Shown here piece after piece: positions 1 through 9,242 of a DNA stretch of 64,000 nt. This stretch comes from Rhodoferax sp. WC2427 (GTDB taxonomy: Bacteria > Pseudomonadota > Gammaproteobacteria > Burkholderiales > Burkholderiaceae_C): positions 4,216,001 through 4,280,000 of the forward strand of contig NZ_CP162006.1 of the NCBI RefSeq assembly GCF_040822085.1, written 5' to 3'. Both the position numbers and the translations under genes were made by a program. Positions within the stretch are counted from its first letter, which is position 1. The number at the start of each line of letters is the position of its first letter. Under the pieces are notes generated by a model that worked only from the letters and a program-made list of their open reading frames with translations, searched no databases and was not told where the DNA came from.

Positions 1-165
1 GCCCTGGCGCTGGAAGAAGGCATTCCCAATCACCTGGATGTAGGCGGCACGGGCGGTCAGCCCGATAAAGCCGATGGCAATGGCGGCCACGACCAGCTTG
101 CTGCGCCATACCGGTGTTCGGCTGGCCAGCAAGGGGCTGGACGTGTAACGTACGCTGCGGCTCAT
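1..165 (-). CDS. ftsI: Penicillin-binding protein 3 / FtsI, N-terminal part (cut by window edge)
   Basis: Only the first 55 codons are in the window. They start with [10 protein letters not shown] and contain one hydrophobic segment (about residues 24-42, KLVVAAIAIGFIGLTA), the usual signal anchor of a class B PBP, followed by RAAYIQV, a typical start of the periplasmic domain. The start ATG at 165 overlaps the ftsL stop (ATGA). FtsI is the septal peptidoglycan transpeptidase recruited by FtsW and FtsQLB. The identification rests on the anchor sequence and the dcw position downstream of ftsL; the catalytic domain is outside the window. Confidence 0.85.
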   Translation of the reverse strand, partial: MSRSVRYTSSPLLASRTPVWRSKLVVAAIAIGFIGLTARAAYIQVIGNAFFQRQG

Positions 166-446
166 GGCGTCTTCACCGCAACGGGTTCTACCGTCACATA
201 CTGGGTGATAGCGGGCGTACTGGTGCGCATCTGCAGCTGCTCTTTGGCCAGCTTTTCCACCCGCAGGGGCGTGGCCTGGGCGCGTTTTTCGACCTGCAGG
301 CGCTCGTTTTCAATTTCCAGCTTGAGCGACAGGGCGATAGCCCGGTCTACCTCGACAAACAGGCTGCGCGAGTCGTACTGCACCCGCACCAGGTACAGCG
401 CACTGGCGACCACCGCCAGCATCAGCACCAGGTTCAACCGGGTCAT
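162..446 (-). CDS. ftsL: Cell division protein FtsL
   Basis: 94 residues, the normal size for FtsL. A short N-terminus is followed by one membrane segment (about 4-20, [17 protein letters not shown]) and then a predicted periplasmic coiled coil (about 30-65, rich in E, L, R and A). FtsL forms the FtsQLB complex that activates septal FtsWI. The start ATG at 446 overlaps the rsmH stop and the stop overlaps the ftsI start, so translation of rsmH-ftsL-ftsI is probably coupled. Sequence conservation in FtsL is low; the call relies on topology, size and operon place. Confidence 0.9.
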   Translation of the reverse strand: MTRLNLVLMLAVVASALYLVRVQYDSRSLFVEVDRAIALSLKLEIENERLQVEKRAQATPLRVEKLAKEQLQMRTSTPAITQYVTVEPVAVKTP

Positions 447-1396
447 GGCGCAGCCGTCCTGCGGGCCACGCGCATCACCGCGCTGCGTGCACGCTTGTTA
501 CCCGCCACTTCGGCCGCGCTGGGTTTGACCCGGCCCAACGCTTCCAGCTTCATCAGCGTGGTGCCGCCCAGCATCCAGCTCGGGGCGCGGCGGTCCACCA
601 CTTCACGCGCGTGTTTGGCGATGAATTGCTTGACGATGCGGTCCTCCAGCGAATGGAAGCTGATCACCACCAGACGGCCGCCCGGCTGCAGCACCCGCAG
701 GCTGGCGTCTAGCGCGAGTTGCAGCTCTTCCAGTTCGGCATTGATGAAAATCCGAAAAGCCTGAAATGTCCGCGTGGCTGGGTTTTGGCCCGCTTCACGG
801 GTTTTGACCGCGCTAGCCACGAGTTCGGCCAGTTCAGTGGTGGTTGATAAAGGGCCGCGTTCTTGGCGGCGAGCAACAATCGCCTTTGCAATGGGCCCAG
901 CAAACCGTTCTTCGCCGTAGTCACGTACCACCTCTGCGATCTGTTGAACCTCGGCTGTTGCCAGCCACTCGGCCACACTCTCGCCGCGCGTGGGGTCCAT
1001 GCGCATATCGAGTGGGCCGTCGAACCGAAAACTGAAGCCGCGCACCGGGTTGTCGATCTGCGGCGAACTGATACCCAGGTCCATCAACACCCCCGCCACG
1101 CTGGCGTCTGGCAAGGTATCCAGATGGCGAAAGCCCTGGTGGCGGATGGAAAACCGCGGGTCGGTAATGGTGGCGGCCTCGGCAATCGCTTCCGGGTCGT
1201 GGTCGAAAGCGATCAGGCGGTCCTGGGGGCCCAACTTGGACAGCAGCAGGCGCGAATGCCCGCCGCGACCGAAAGTGGCATCGACGTAAGTAGCCACAGC
1301 GCCATCGGCGCTGTGGGTTGAAGAGTCCGGCTTGTCGAGAAGAGCATCAACTGCTTCATCCAACAAGACGGTGGTATGTTTCCACAACGTATCCAC
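443..1396 (-). CDS. rsmH: 16S rRNA (cytosine(1402)-N(4))-methyltransferase RsmH (MraW)
   Basis: 317 residues, the family length. It methylates N4 of C1402 in 16S rRNA with S-adenosylmethionine. Visible signatures are [13 protein letters not shown] at the N-terminus, [10 protein letters not shown] (SAM site), the [10 protein letters not shown] block, [16 protein letters not shown], and [15 protein letters not shown] near the C-terminus. It begins with GTG at 1396, ten bases after the mraZ stop, with AAGG upstream as a ribosome binding site, and overlaps ftsL by four bases. Second gene of the dcw cluster. Confidence 0.97.
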   Translation of the reverse strand: MDTLWKHTTVLLDEAVDALLDKPDSSTHSADGAVATYVDATFGRGGHSRLLLSKLGPQDRLIAFDHDPEAIAEAATITDPRFSIRHQGFRHLDTLPDASVAGVLMDLGISSPQIDNPVRGFSFRFDGPLDMRMDPTRGESVAEWLATAEVQQIAEVVRDYGEERFAGPIAKAIVARRQERGPLSTTTELAELVASAVKTREAGQNPATRTFQAFRIFINAELEELQLALDASLRVLQPGGRLVVISFHSLEDRIVKQFIAKHAREVVDRRAPSWMLGGTTLMKLEALGRVKPSAAEVAGNKRARSAVMRVARRTAAP

Positions 1397-1405
1397 CGTA
1401 GGGCC

Positions 1406-1834
1406 TTAGAAAGAAAAATCCTTGAACACTTCGGGCATCTCGCCCTGCATGGCTTTGGCTTCTTGCGCGTCGTAGGTGGCTTTGTCCCACAACTCAAAAT
1501 GCCGCCCCATGCCCAGCAACACGGTCTCGCGCTGGATGCCTGCGCCTTCGCGCAACTCGGGCGACACCAGCACCCGGCCCGTGCTGTCCATCTCCACATC
1601 CATGGCGTTGCCCAGGAAGATGCGCTTCCACCACTGGGCAGACATGGGCAGTTCGGCAATCCGCTCGCGGAATTTCTCCCACTCGGGGCGCGGAAACAGC
1701 ATCAGACAACCATGGGGGTGTTTGGTGATGGTCAGTTGGCCGCCCGCCGTCGCACTCAGCACGTCACGGTGCCGGGTCGGCACAGAGAGCCGCCCCTTGG
1801 CATCCAGACTGAGAGACGAAGCCCCTTGAAACAC
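1406..1834 (-). CDS. mraZ: Transcriptional regulator MraZ
   Basis: 142 residues carrying two SpoVT/AbrB-like MraZ domains (about 1-60 and 75-130); the motif [16 protein letters not shown] is typical and a second, weaker copy ([18 protein letters not shown]) follows. MraZ forms a ring that binds short direct repeats in its own promoter and represses the dcw operon. The start is GTG at 1834 ([15 protein letters not shown] matches the family). It is first of the operon mraZ-rsmH-ftsL-ftsI; a set of 10-bp-period repeats lies directly upstream. Confidence 0.95.
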   Translation of the reverse strand: MFQGASSLSLDAKGRLSVPTRHRDVLSATAGGQLTITKHPHGCLMLFPRPEWEKFRERIAELPMSAQWWKRIFLGNAMDVEMDSTGRVLVSPELREGAGIQRETVLLGMGRHFELWDKATYDAQEAKAMQGEMPEVFKDFSF

Positions 1835-1886
1835 AACAACTGCCCACCCTTGCTATTGAGTGACAACCAAATGGACGATGCGAAGG

Positions 1887-1920
1887 CACTTTTCACCACT
1901 TAATTGCACTTTTTTGCACT
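1887..1920 (-). promoter_or_regulatory. Probable MraZ operator: four AGTG repeats with 10-bp period
   Basis: On the minus strand the word AGTG occurs four times with exactly ten bases between starts (plus-strand CACT at 1887, 1897, 1907 and 1917). MraZ is known to bind direct repeats of a short G-rich word spaced by one helical turn upstream of mraZ. Position, spacing and copy number fit; the word differs from the enterobacterial TGGG(A), so the call is inference. Confidence 0.6.
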
Positions 1921-1928
1921 GTATCAGG

Positions 1929-1968
1929 AAAAAAAGACTGCGCCCACCGGCAGCGCAGTATTTTTTCA
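1929..1968 (-). terminator. Bidirectional rho-independent terminator between hslU and mraZ
   Basis: A perfect 7-bp stem (ACTGCGC at 1937-1943, GCGCAGT at 1953-1959) is flanked by an A run on the left and a T run on the right, so a U tract follows the hairpin on either strand. On the minus strand it would stop hslVU transcripts before the mraZ promoter. Confidence 0.7.
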
Positions 1969-2130
1969 ATTAAATCAATGACTTAGCCTCAGTGTTGCAT
2001 GTCGATTTGCGCAAAAAACGTTAAAAATTAAGCACTTAGAGAGGTTTGTGAATGTGCCGAATGAAACCGATGCATCAGGTGTAACAAAGATGACCGGTCA
2101 CCCACTGCCAGAACGCGCACCTTGGCGGTG

Positions 2131-3465
2131 TCACAAAATATACCGCGACAGGTCTTCGTTCTTGCTCAGTTCCTGGAGTCGGGTGTCTACATAGGCAGCG
2201 TCGACCACCACCGTTTGCCCGGCCAACCGAGCGGCATCAAAGCTGATGTCGTCCAGCAAGCGCTCCATCACGGTGGACAAACGCCGCGCACCGATGTTCT
2301 CGGTACGCTCGTTTACGTCAAACGCGATCTGCGCCAATCGGGTGATGCCCTCGGGCAAAAACGCCAATGTCACAGCTTCGGTGGCCAGCAGTGCCTGGTA
2401 CTGCTTGACCAGCGAGGCATGGGTTTGCACCAAAATCGCTTCAAAATCCTGTACCGACAGCGATTGCAGCTCCACCCGGATCGGAAACCGCCCTTGCAGC
2501 TCGGGGATCAAATCACTGGGTTTGCTCAAATGGAACGCGCCCGAAGCGATGAACAGGATGTGGTCGGTCTTGACCGTGCCGTACTTGGTAGACACCGTGG
2601 TGCCCTCCACCAGCGGCAGCAAATCGCGCTGCACGCCCTGGCGTGACACCTCCGCCCCGTTGCCTTCGCTGCGCGAGGTGACCTTGTCGATTTCGTCGAT
2701 GAAGACAATGCCGTTCTGCTCGGCATTGAAGATGGCCTGGGTCTTGATGTCTTCCTCGTTGACCAGCTTGGCGGCCTCTTCTTCGACCAGCAGCTTCAGG
2801 GCTTCGCCAATCGGCAGCTTGCGGGTTTTACGCTTGGTCTGGCCGAGCTGGCTGAACATGCCGCGCAACTGCTCGGTCATCTCTTCCATGCCAGGCGGGC
2901 CCATGATCTCCATCTGCGCCTTGGCATCGGCCAGGTCGAGTTCGATTTCCTTGTCGTCCAACTGGTGTTCACGCAGCTTTTTGCGAAAACTCTGGCGGGC
3001 CGCGCTGTCCGGCGCATCGGCGGTGTGGCCATGCACTTCCAGGCCGCGCGCGGTGGGGATCAAAATATCCAGAATACGGTCTTCGGCAGCGTCCTCGGCA
3101 CGGGCGCGCACTTTGCGCATCTCGGCCTCGCGGGTTTGCTTGACGGCGATGTCGGCCAGGTCGCGGATGATGGCATCCACGTCTTTGCCCACATAACCCA
3201 CTTCGGTGAACTTGGTGGCCTCGACCTTGATGAAGGGCGCATCGGCCAGGCGCGCCAGGCGGCGGGCGATTTCGGTCTTGCCCACACCGGTGGGGCCGAT
3301 CATCAAAATATTCTTGGGTGTGATCTCATGGCGCAGTGGCTCGGCCACCTGCTGCCTGCGCCAGCGGTTGCGCAGGGCGATCGCTACCGCCCGCTTGGCC
3401 TGGTGCTGGCCAACGATGTGCTTGTCCAGTTCGACAACGATTTCTTGGGGGGTCATGGAGGACAT
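2131..3465 (-). CDS. hslU: HslU, ATPase subunit of the HslVU (ClpYQ) protease
   Basis: 444 residues, normal for HslU. AAA+ protein with Walker A GPTGVGKT (57-64), Walker B in IVFIDEIDK, an inserted I domain between them, and the C-terminal tail LSRYIL, which docks into HslV to activate it. The hexamer unfolds substrates and feeds them to the HslV dodecamer. It starts four bases after the hslV stop, so the two are translated as one operon. The start MSSMTPQE has a second in-frame ATG three codons on; either could be used. Confidence 0.97.
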   Translation of the reverse strand: MSSMTPQEIVVELDKHIVGQHQAKRAVAIALRNRWRRQQVAEPLRHEITPKNILMIGPTGVGKTEIARRLARLADAPFIKVEATKFTEVGYVGKDVDAIIRDLADIAVKQTREAEMRKVRARAEDAAEDRILDILIPTARGLEVHGHTADAPDSAARQSFRKKLREHQLDDKEIELDLADAKAQMEIMGPPGMEEMTEQLRGMFSQLGQTKRKTRKLPIGEALKLLVEEEAAKLVNEEDIKTQAIFNAEQNGIVFIDEIDKVTSRSEGNGAEVSRQGVQRDLLPLVEGTTVSTKYGTVKTDHILFIASGAFHLSKPSDLIPELQGRFPIRVELQSLSVQDFEAILVQTHASLVKQYQALLATEAVTLAFLPEGITRLAQIAFDVNERTENIGARRLSTVMERLLDDISFDAARLAGQTVVVDAAYVDTRLQELSKNEDLSRYIL

Positions 3466-3468
3466 GGT

Positions 3469-4017
3469 TCAGTCCAGGGTTTCAATGATGTGGTTCATGT
3501 TGGTGTAGATGCACAGCTCGCCCGCGATCTCCAGCGATTTTTTGACGATCTGGGAGGCTGTCAACTCGGTGTTGTCCAGCAGCGCCTTGGCCGCCGAATG
3601 GGCGTAGGCGCCACCCGACCCGATAGCCACGATGCCATGCTCAGGCTCCAGCACGTCGCCGTTGCCGGTGATGATCAAGGACGCAGTGCTGTCGGCCACG
3701 GCCAACATGGCTTCCAGGCGGCGCAGCACGCGGTCGGTGCGCCAGTCTTTGGTGAGCTCGATGGCGGCGCGGACCAGATGGCCCTGGTGCTTTTCAAGCT
3801 TGCCCTCAAAGCGCTCAAACAAGGTAAAGGCATCGGCGGTTGCGCCTGCAAAGCCCGCCAACACGCGGTCGTGGTGCAGCTTGCGAACCTTGCGGGCCGT
3901 GCCTTTGATGATGATGTTGCCCAGCGTGACCTGGCCGTCGCCGCCAATGGCGACTTGCACGCCGTTGGGGGTTTGGCGGCGCACGCTGATGATGGTGGTG
4001 CCGTGAAATTGTTCCAT
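3469..4017 (-). CDS. hslV: HslV, proteolytic subunit of HslVU
   Basis: 182 residues from the ATG at 4017. The protein begins [14 protein letters not shown]; the family nucleophile is the first Thr of the TT pair, so a six-residue propeptide would be removed. Other marks are [23 protein letters not shown] and AIGSGGAYA, all of the proteasome-type Ntn-hydrolase fold. An upstream in-frame extension exists (to 4134) but has no family similarity, so 4017 is chosen. Directly upstream of hslU. Confidence 0.97.
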   Translation of the reverse strand: MEQFHGTTIISVRRQTPNGVQVAIGGDGQVTLGNIIIKGTARKVRKLHHDRVLAGFAGATADAFTLFERFEGKLEKHQGHLVRAAIELTKDWRTDRVLRRLEAMLAVADSTASLIITGNGDVLEPEHGIVAIGSGGAYAHSAAKALLDNTELTASQIVKKSLEIAGELCIYTNMNHIIETLD

Positions 4018-4090
4018 GGGGTCTAGATAAGGGTGGGGGCGATGAAAGCAAGCGCACCCGGTGCACCAGGTGCGGCGCCGGGGCGAACGT

Positions 4091-5908
4091 TCAGTTCCGG
4101 CGCGGAACGACCGTTGCGTTTTCGTTGATGCCAATCACATTGAAGAAAATGGCCGCCAGGCGGTGCAACCCGGTAAATTGCACCTGGCGGCCCGCCGCAT
4201 GCTGCTCGGCAGTCCAGTTCAGCACCGAACCCGCCGCCGAAAAGTCAATGCGCACCAGGGTGTCGCAGGCCACCACCACCAGTGCACTACCGCCCGACTG
4301 GGCATCCACCACCGCCAAGGCCTGCGAGGCATCGCCCAACACCAGGCCCGACAAGGCCCCCCGGGACACCGGAGCGGTGGACAAACCCGGAGACAGGGTG
4401 CGTATGCCCGCATCGGAGTCCTTGAAATCGGATGAACCAAAGGTGGACACGCCGACCGTCTCCCGTGGCCCAACTTTGTCCGGAGCATCCAGCACGACAA
4501 AACTGCAGAGTGCGGCCTGCCAGGCTGGTGGCGAGACCTCGTAGGTGATGCAGTATTCCAGCGCCACCATGTCAAAGGCATCCTGGCTATGCAATATGCG
4601 CAGCAGCGCCAGGCGCACACGCCACCACTGCGGGTGGGCCGTGGCATCGCCCGACATGGTGTGGCCCTTCAAAACGTCTTGCAAGTGCTCCACGTCGGCA
4701 AAGACCAGTTGCACCGGCTGCTCGGCCCATGTTTCAAAAACCTCGACCAGTCCTGGCACGGCAGAACTGTCCACCACGCCCAGGCTGGCCCAGCCGATCT
4801 GCACCGACGCGGGGGCTCGTAATTGCAGGGCGGCTTGCAGGCTGGCAACGGATGTGGCACTCAAAACAGCTGGACAGGCCCAGGTGAAGCTCCCCCCGTG
4901 CCCTGCTGCCGCCACGTTCGGCAGCGCAATACTTTCCGGCGGCAACCCGGCCTGGTCGGGGATCGAAAACCAGGCGGGCGCAGTGCGTCCAAAACGGCCC
5001 GCGAAATCGATGGCTTCGGTGTCAAAACGGTCTTGCTGGTTGGTGGCACGGTACAGGTCAAACAGCGCCGCCCAGACCTCGCCGCGGGCCGGTGGTACGG
5101 GGTGCTGCCGGAGCAAGGTCAAAAGAGCCTCCTCGGCCCCCGCGATGTCGCCATTGGCAAAGCGGATGGCGGCCTCTTCCAGTTCGGGGTTGTGTTCGTA
5201 GACACCCGTGTCCAGATCGGGCAAGTCCAGATCCAGGGGTACAGACTCGGCCGCTTTCTGGGCCGTTTCGGGAACCCCAAAGTCAAAATCCAGGTTCAGG
5301 CTGTGGTCCAGCGCGGCCAGCATGTCCACCACCGGCTCGGCGCTCGGTGGCGGCGGGTTCCATGCCCGCTCGTCGCGCAACGGCGATATATCGGTGGGTG
5401 CATAGGCATTGGACAGGCGGGCCGCCGCCTGGGTAGGCAGCGGGGCTGGCTCGGTGGCGGCGTAGGCACGGGTCTGGCCAGGAGGATGCAGGGGCTGAGC
5501 AGGCTGCAAACCGGCATGGCCCGACAGCCGCACCGGCTGGCTCGCGCCGGTATCTTTGGCCTTCCACCACTGGCGGGACATTTGCGCTTCGATGTCGTCG
5601 ATCTTTTTGATCGTGCCGGCGCGGTCGTCCAGCTTGGACTGCATGCTGCTCTGGAAGAAGGAGGGCCGCTCTACCGCGTCGGACGAAGGATGCGCCTCGC
5701 GCTGGCGCAGCTTGCGCAGCTGGTCAAACTCGCGGCGGCGCACGAAGTCGTTGCGCTTTTTTCGCTCAATCATCTCCTTGAGCATCTGCTTGCTGTACTG
5801 GCTTTCCTTGTCGAGCTCGGGCTGGTCCAGGTCGGACCAGTTCGTCGTGGGATTGCGGACGAACTTGACGACCTTTGACAGCAGACCCGAAGGTTCGTTT
5901 GGTGGCAT
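4091..5908 (-). CDS. STAS-domain-like cytoplasmic protein of unknown role
   Basis: 605 residues, no signal peptide. The N-terminal 110 residues are charged and probably coiled (many [17 protein letters not shown]). Residues about 110-215 are Pro/Ala-rich linker. The middle (about 235-300) has a TPR-like helical pattern ending [18 protein letters not shown]. The region about 340-420 resembles a STAS/MlaB-like domain ([28 protein letters not shown]), and the C-terminus repeats a similar pattern ([17 protein letters not shown]). The role is not known to me; I infer a scaffold or anti-sigma-antagonist-like function only from the fold. It lies between dksA and hslV and may be co-transcribed with them. 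Confidence 0.75.
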   Translation of the reverse strand: MPPNEPSGLLSKVVKFVRNPTTNWSDLDQPELDKESQYSKQMLKEMIERKKRNDFVRRREFDQLRKLRQREAHPSSDAVERPSFFQSSMQSKLDDRAGTIKKIDDIEAQMSRQWWKAKDTGASQPVRLSGHAGLQPAQPLHPPGQTRAYAATEPAPLPTQAAARLSNAYAPTDISPLRDERAWNPPPPSAEPVVDMLAALDHSLNLDFDFGVPETAQKAAESVPLDLDLPDLDTGVYEHNPELEEAAIRFANGDIAGAEEALLTLLRQHPVPPARGEVWAALFDLYRATNQQDRFDTEAIDFAGRFGRTAPAWFSIPDQAGLPPESIALPNVAAAGHGGSFTWACPAVLSATSVASLQAALQLRAPASVQIGWASLGVVDSSAVPGLVEVFETWAEQPVQLVFADVEHLQDVLKGHTMSGDATAHPQWWRVRLALLRILHSQDAFDMVALEYCITYEVSPPAWQAALCSFVVLDAPDKVGPRETVGVSTFGSSDFKDSDAGIRTLSPGLSTAPVSRGALSGLVLGDASQALAVVDAQSGGSALVVVACDTLVRIDFSAAGSVLNWTAEQHAAGRQVQFTGLHRLAAIFFNVIGINENATVVPRRN

Positions 5909-5947
5909 GGTGGCAGCAGCGCAGCAGCAGGTTGAGATACCGAGGGA

Positions 5948-6658
5948 TCAGTCGCCGAACATTTTCTGTTTCAGCTCACGGCGCTGCTGGGCTTCCAGCG
6001 ACAGCGTGGCCGTGGGGCGGGCCAGCAAGCGGCCCACGCCGATGGGTTCGCCGGTTTCGTCGCAGTAACCATAGTCGCCCGCGTCGATGCGGTTGATGGA
6101 TTGCTCGATCTTCTTGAGCAGCTTGCGTTCGCGGTCACGGGTGCGCAGCTCCAGGGCGTGCTCTTCTTCGATGGTGGCACGGTCGGCCGGATCGGGCACG
6201 ACCACGGTGTCTTCGCGCAGATGCTCGGTGGTTTCACCGGCATTGTTGAGCATGTCCTGCTTGAGCACCGTGAGCTTGAGGCGGAAGAAAGCAGTCTGCT
6301 TTTCGTTCATGTACTCGGAGTCGGGCATGGCCAGGACTTCGGCATCGGTCAACTGGTCGGCCGGGGTGGTCTTCCAGTTGTTCGCCAGCTTGGGGTCTTT
6401 CTTGGCGGCCACGTGGGGCGGCGGCGCAATCATCGGCTCAGGCGCGCTCTGCATGTAGCTGGACTTGGCCGCGGTGGACGCGACTGCAGGCGCCATGGAT
6501 GGCACCGTCAGCTGCGCCAGGCGCGACGAAGGACGCACGCTCTTGGCCGGAATCGACGTGTAGCGGGGACTGGTCTGCGCCGCCGCGGGGGCTTCGGTAG
6601 CAGCCGCCACGGGGGCGGGGGTGGGCTTGGGCGCTGTGGTCACTTTGGTAGTACTCAT
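5948..6658 (-). CDS. dksA: DksA-family RNA polymerase regulator with degenerate zinc site and long N-terminal extension
   Basis: 236 residues; the DksA core is about residues 100-236 and ends MFGD. The coiled-coil tip (VPDPADRATIEEEHALELRTRD) is present. The canonical zinc finger C-x2-C-x17-C-x2-C is reduced to C199-x2-T202-x17-S220-x2-A223, leaving one cysteine. This matches the zinc-independent type known from Pseudomonas DksA2. The first ~95 residues are an Ala/Pro/Thr-rich tail absent from E. coli DksA. DksA binds the RNA polymerase secondary channel and with ppGpp controls rRNA and amino acid promoters. The upstream gene is a COG0523 metal GTPase. Confidence 0.92.
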   Translation of the reverse strand: MSTTKVTTAPKPTPAPVAAATEAPAAAQTSPRYTSIPAKSVRPSSRLAQLTVPSMAPAVASTAAKSSYMQSAPEPMIAPPPHVAAKKDPKLANNWKTTPADQLTDAEVLAMPDSEYMNEKQTAFFRLKLTVLKQDMLNNAGETTEHLREDTVVVPDPADRATIEEEHALELRTRDRERKLLKKIEQSINRIDAGDYGYCDETGEPIGVGRLLARPTATLSLEAQQRRELKQKMFGD

Positions 6659-6711
6659 GGTTGGCGCGGGGCTTTAGCGTCCCGCAATCTGCATCATTTT
6701 GGTTCTGTGTG

Positions 6712-7779
6712 TCACACCAAACACTGTTCCATGCCTTGCAAAAAGATGTCCTTGGGCAATTCGATCCCGATAAACACCATTTTGCTGCCGCGCTTTTCGC
6801 CTGCAGCCCATTCCGGGCCCAGGTCGCTGCCCATCAGCTGGTGTACGCCCTGGAAAATGACTTTACGCTCGGTACCCTGCATATTCAAGACACCTTTGTA
6901 GCGCAACATGCGCGGGCCGTAAATATTGACGATGGCGCTCAGGAAGTCTTCCAGCTTGGCCGGGTCGAAGGGCCGGTCGGACTTGAAGACAAAGCTCTGC
7001 ACGTCGTCGTCATGGTGGTGGTGGTGCCCACCGCCATGCCCATCCTCAGCGCCATGGTCATGGCTGTGCGAGGGGTGGTCGCAGTGTTCGCCCTCGGCAT
7101 GGTCATGGCCGGCGTGGTCGTCTTCTTTCAGGAAGTCGGGGTCGATGTCGAGCTTGGCGTTCAGGTTGAAGCCGCGCAGGTCGAACACCTCGCTCAGGGC
7201 CACTTCGCCGAAATGCACGGCTTTTTGCGGCGCACGCGGGTTCATGTGCTTGAGGCGGTGGATGAGCGCATCGACTTCGGCGGGCTCCACCAGGTCGGTC
7301 TTGCTGATGAAGATCTGGTCGGCAAAACCCACCTGGCGGCGGGCTTCCTGGCGTTCGTTGAGCTGGGTGGCGGCGTGCTTGGCATCCACCAGGGTCAGGA
7401 TCGAGTCCAGCAGGTAGCTTTCGGCAATCTCATCGTCCATGAAAAAGGTCTGCGCCACCGGGCCGGGGTCGGCCAGGCCGGTGGTTTCAATGACCACACG
7501 GTCAAAGTCCAGCAGGCCCTTGCGTTTTTTGGCAGCCAGCAGGCTCAGGGTGGCGCGCAGGTCTTCGCGGATGGAGCAGCAGATGCAGCCGTTGTTGAGC
7601 TGGATGATCTGCTCGCCGGGCTCGGACACCAGGATTTCGTTGTCGATATTCTCTTCGCCAAATTCATTCTCGATGACGGCGATCTTCTGGCCGTGGGCTT
7701 CGGTCAGCACGCGCTTGAGCAGCGTGGTTTTGCCTGAGCCCAGAAAGCCGGTCAGGATGGTGGCGGGAATGAGTGCCAT
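6712..7779 (-). CDS. CobW/COG0523-family metal-binding GTPase
   Basis: 355 residues from the ATG at 7779 (another ATG lies at 7791). P-loop GFLGSGKTT (11-19), the family metal motif CICC at 65-68, and a His-rich loop at about 215-270 with runs such as GGGHHHHHDDD and GHDHAEGEHCDH. These GTPases act as metallochaperones or insertases for Zn or Co. The C-terminal CobW_C domain follows (LEDFLSAIVNIYGPRMLRYKG). Neighbour dksA encodes a zinc-site-degenerate protein, which points to zinc homeostasis, but I see no clear Zur box in the 100 bases upstream. Confidence 0.9.
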   Translation of the reverse strand: MALIPATILTGFLGSGKTTLLKRVLTEAHGQKIAVIENEFGEENIDNEILVSEPGEQIIQLNNGCICCSIREDLRATLSLLAAKKRKGLLDFDRVVIETTGLADPGPVAQTFFMDDEIAESYLLDSILTLVDAKHAATQLNERQEARRQVGFADQIFISKTDLVEPAEVDALIHRLKHMNPRAPQKAVHFGEVALSEVFDLRGFNLNAKLDIDPDFLKEDDHAGHDHAEGEHCDHPSHSHDHGAEDGHGGGHHHHHDDDVQSFVFKSDRPFDPAKLEDFLSAIVNIYGPRMLRYKGVLNMQGTERKVIFQGVHQLMGSDLGPEWAAGEKRGSKMVFIGIELPKDIFLQGMEQCLV

Positions 7780-7888
7780 AGGTTCTTTCATTGCTAACTT
7801 TTCACCGGGGGCCGCGCGGCCCACCCGATTTCGTGGAAATTAACAGGTGGGGAGTGTAGCGGCCAATTCAATCCGCATCCGCGGCGGC

Positions 7889-9085
7889 TCATTTACGCAA
7901 AATCACCAGGCCTTTGAGGTATTCGCCCTCGGGGAAGTTGACCGTCATCGGGTGGTCGGGTGCGCCGCCCAGGCGCTCGCTGATATAACCGTCCACCCCC
8001 GCATCGATGCCCGCCGAGGCGACAATTTTGTGGAACAGGTCGGCGTTGATGCCGCCCGAGCAGGAATAGGTGAACAGCACGCCGCCCGGCTCCAGTATCT
8101 TGAAGGCCAGGCGGTTGATGTCCTTGTAGGCCCGGGCCGCACGGTCGGCATGGGCCGCCGTGGGGGCAAACTTGGGTGGGTCCAGCACGATGCAGTCAAA
8201 GCTCTGGCCCTGCGCAGCAAACTGGCGCAGCGAGGCGTTCACGTCGGCATCCATGAACGTGGCGCACTCGGGCGCAAAACCGTTCAGCGCCACATTGGCC
8301 GCCGCCCGCTCCAACGCCGGGCCGGACGAGTCGATGGAGGTCACGTGGCCCATGGATCCCCCGGCACGCATGCCTGCCAAGGCCGCCACGGTGAATCCCC
8401 CGGTGTAGCTGAAGCAGTTCAGCACCCGCTGGAACTGCAGGCGCTGGGCGTAGCGGGCCATCTTCTGGCGGCTGTCGCGCTGGTCCAGGTAGAAGCCGGT
8501 TTTGTGGCCCTCGGCAATGTCCAGCGTGAGGCGCCAGTCGTGTTCCTGGATGGTCAGCTCGGTCGGGCCCTCGCCGCGCAGCCAGCCGGTGGCGGGCTCC
8601 AGGGCTTCGAGGGCGCGGCTGCTGGCGTCGGACCGCTCGTATAGTTTGGTCAGGCCGGTGGCGGCCAGGATGGCGTCGATGAGGACGTCTTTCCAGCGCT
8701 CCACCCCGACAAACAAAAACTGCGCCACCAGCGTGTCGCCGTAGCGGTCCACGATCAGCCCGGGCAGGCCGTCGGATTCGCCGTGGATCAGGCGCATGCC
8801 GTCACTATTGATGTCAAATCGGGCCCTAGCGCTTATGGCATGGGCGACAGCAGCTATAAAAAACGCAGCATCTATGCGCTGGGCCTCGTCAAAGCTCCAG
8901 GCGCGTGCGCGGATCTTGGAGCTGGGGCTGAACGCCGCCCAGGCCAGAAACTGGCCTTCGCTGGACTCGACGCGCACGGTTTCGCCTGCGTCGGCACCGC
9001 CCCGGGCGATGGCAGATTCAAAAATCCAGGGGTGGCGGCGCTGCAAAGAGCGCTCTTTGCCTTCACGGAGACGGATGGTTTTCAT
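7889..9085 (-). CDS. rlmI: 23S rRNA (cytosine(1962)-C(5))-methyltransferase RlmI-like, carrying an in-frame dispersed repeat
   Basis: 398 residues from the ATG at 9085 (MKTIRLREGKERSLQRRHPW, the family start). An N-terminal PUA-like domain (1-80) is followed by an EEHEA-type linker and a Rossmann methyltransferase with NCFSYTGGF (SAM), VLDPPKFAPT and FTYSCSGG. It methylates 23S rRNA with S-adenosylmethionine. Residues about 75-90 (AAFFIAAVAHAISARAR) are encoded by a copy of the dispersed two-hairpin repeat found at ten other places in the window; the frame stays open and the length is near the E. coli protein. Divergent from the HlyD gene. Confidence 0.92.
   Translation of the reverse strand: MKTIRLREGKERSLQRRHPWIFESAIARGGADAGETVRVESSEGQFLAWAAFSPSSKIRARAWSFDEAQRIDAAFFIAAVAHAISARARFDINSDGMRLIHGESDGLPGLIVDRYGDTLVAQFLFVGVERWKDVLIDAILAATGLTKLYERSDASSRALEALEPATGWLRGEGPTELTIQEHDWRLTLDIAEGHKTGFYLDQRDSRQKMARYAQRLQFQRVLNCFSYTGGFTVAALAGMRAGGSMGHVTSIDSSGPALERAAANVALNGFAPECATFMDADVNASLRQFAAQGQSFDCIVLDPPKFAPTAAHADRAARAYKDINRLAFKILEPGGVLFTYSCSGGINADLFHKIVASAGIDAGVDGYISERLGGAPDHPMTVNFPEGEYLKGLVILRK
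8822..8866 (+). repeat. Dispersed two-hairpin repeat, copy 1, inside rlmI
   Basis: Plus strand reads GGGCCCTAGCGCTTAT, then GGCATGGGCGACAGCAGCTA and TAAAAAA, matching the family (GGCC / TAGCGCTTATTCCAT / CAGCGTGAGCAGCTA / AT-rich / TAGC). It is read in frame on the minus strand as part of rlmI. Confidence 0.8.
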
Positions 9086-9242
9086 GGGGCGGATTGTCAC
9101 CGCTTTACCGGCGCAGGCGCATTTTGCCCACAAGAGCCCCGGATGGGCCATCCTTGCGGCACGTCAATGTTTAGCCGGATGGCGTGTTTTCACCGGCCAC
9201 CCCACCAATAATGGCGCAGACCCACAAGGAATCTCACACACC

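Noticed and set aside
7780..7888. Possible Zur box upstream of the COG0523 GTPase
   Set aside because: No GTTATA/TATAAC-type dyad is present; only weak AT stretches are seen.
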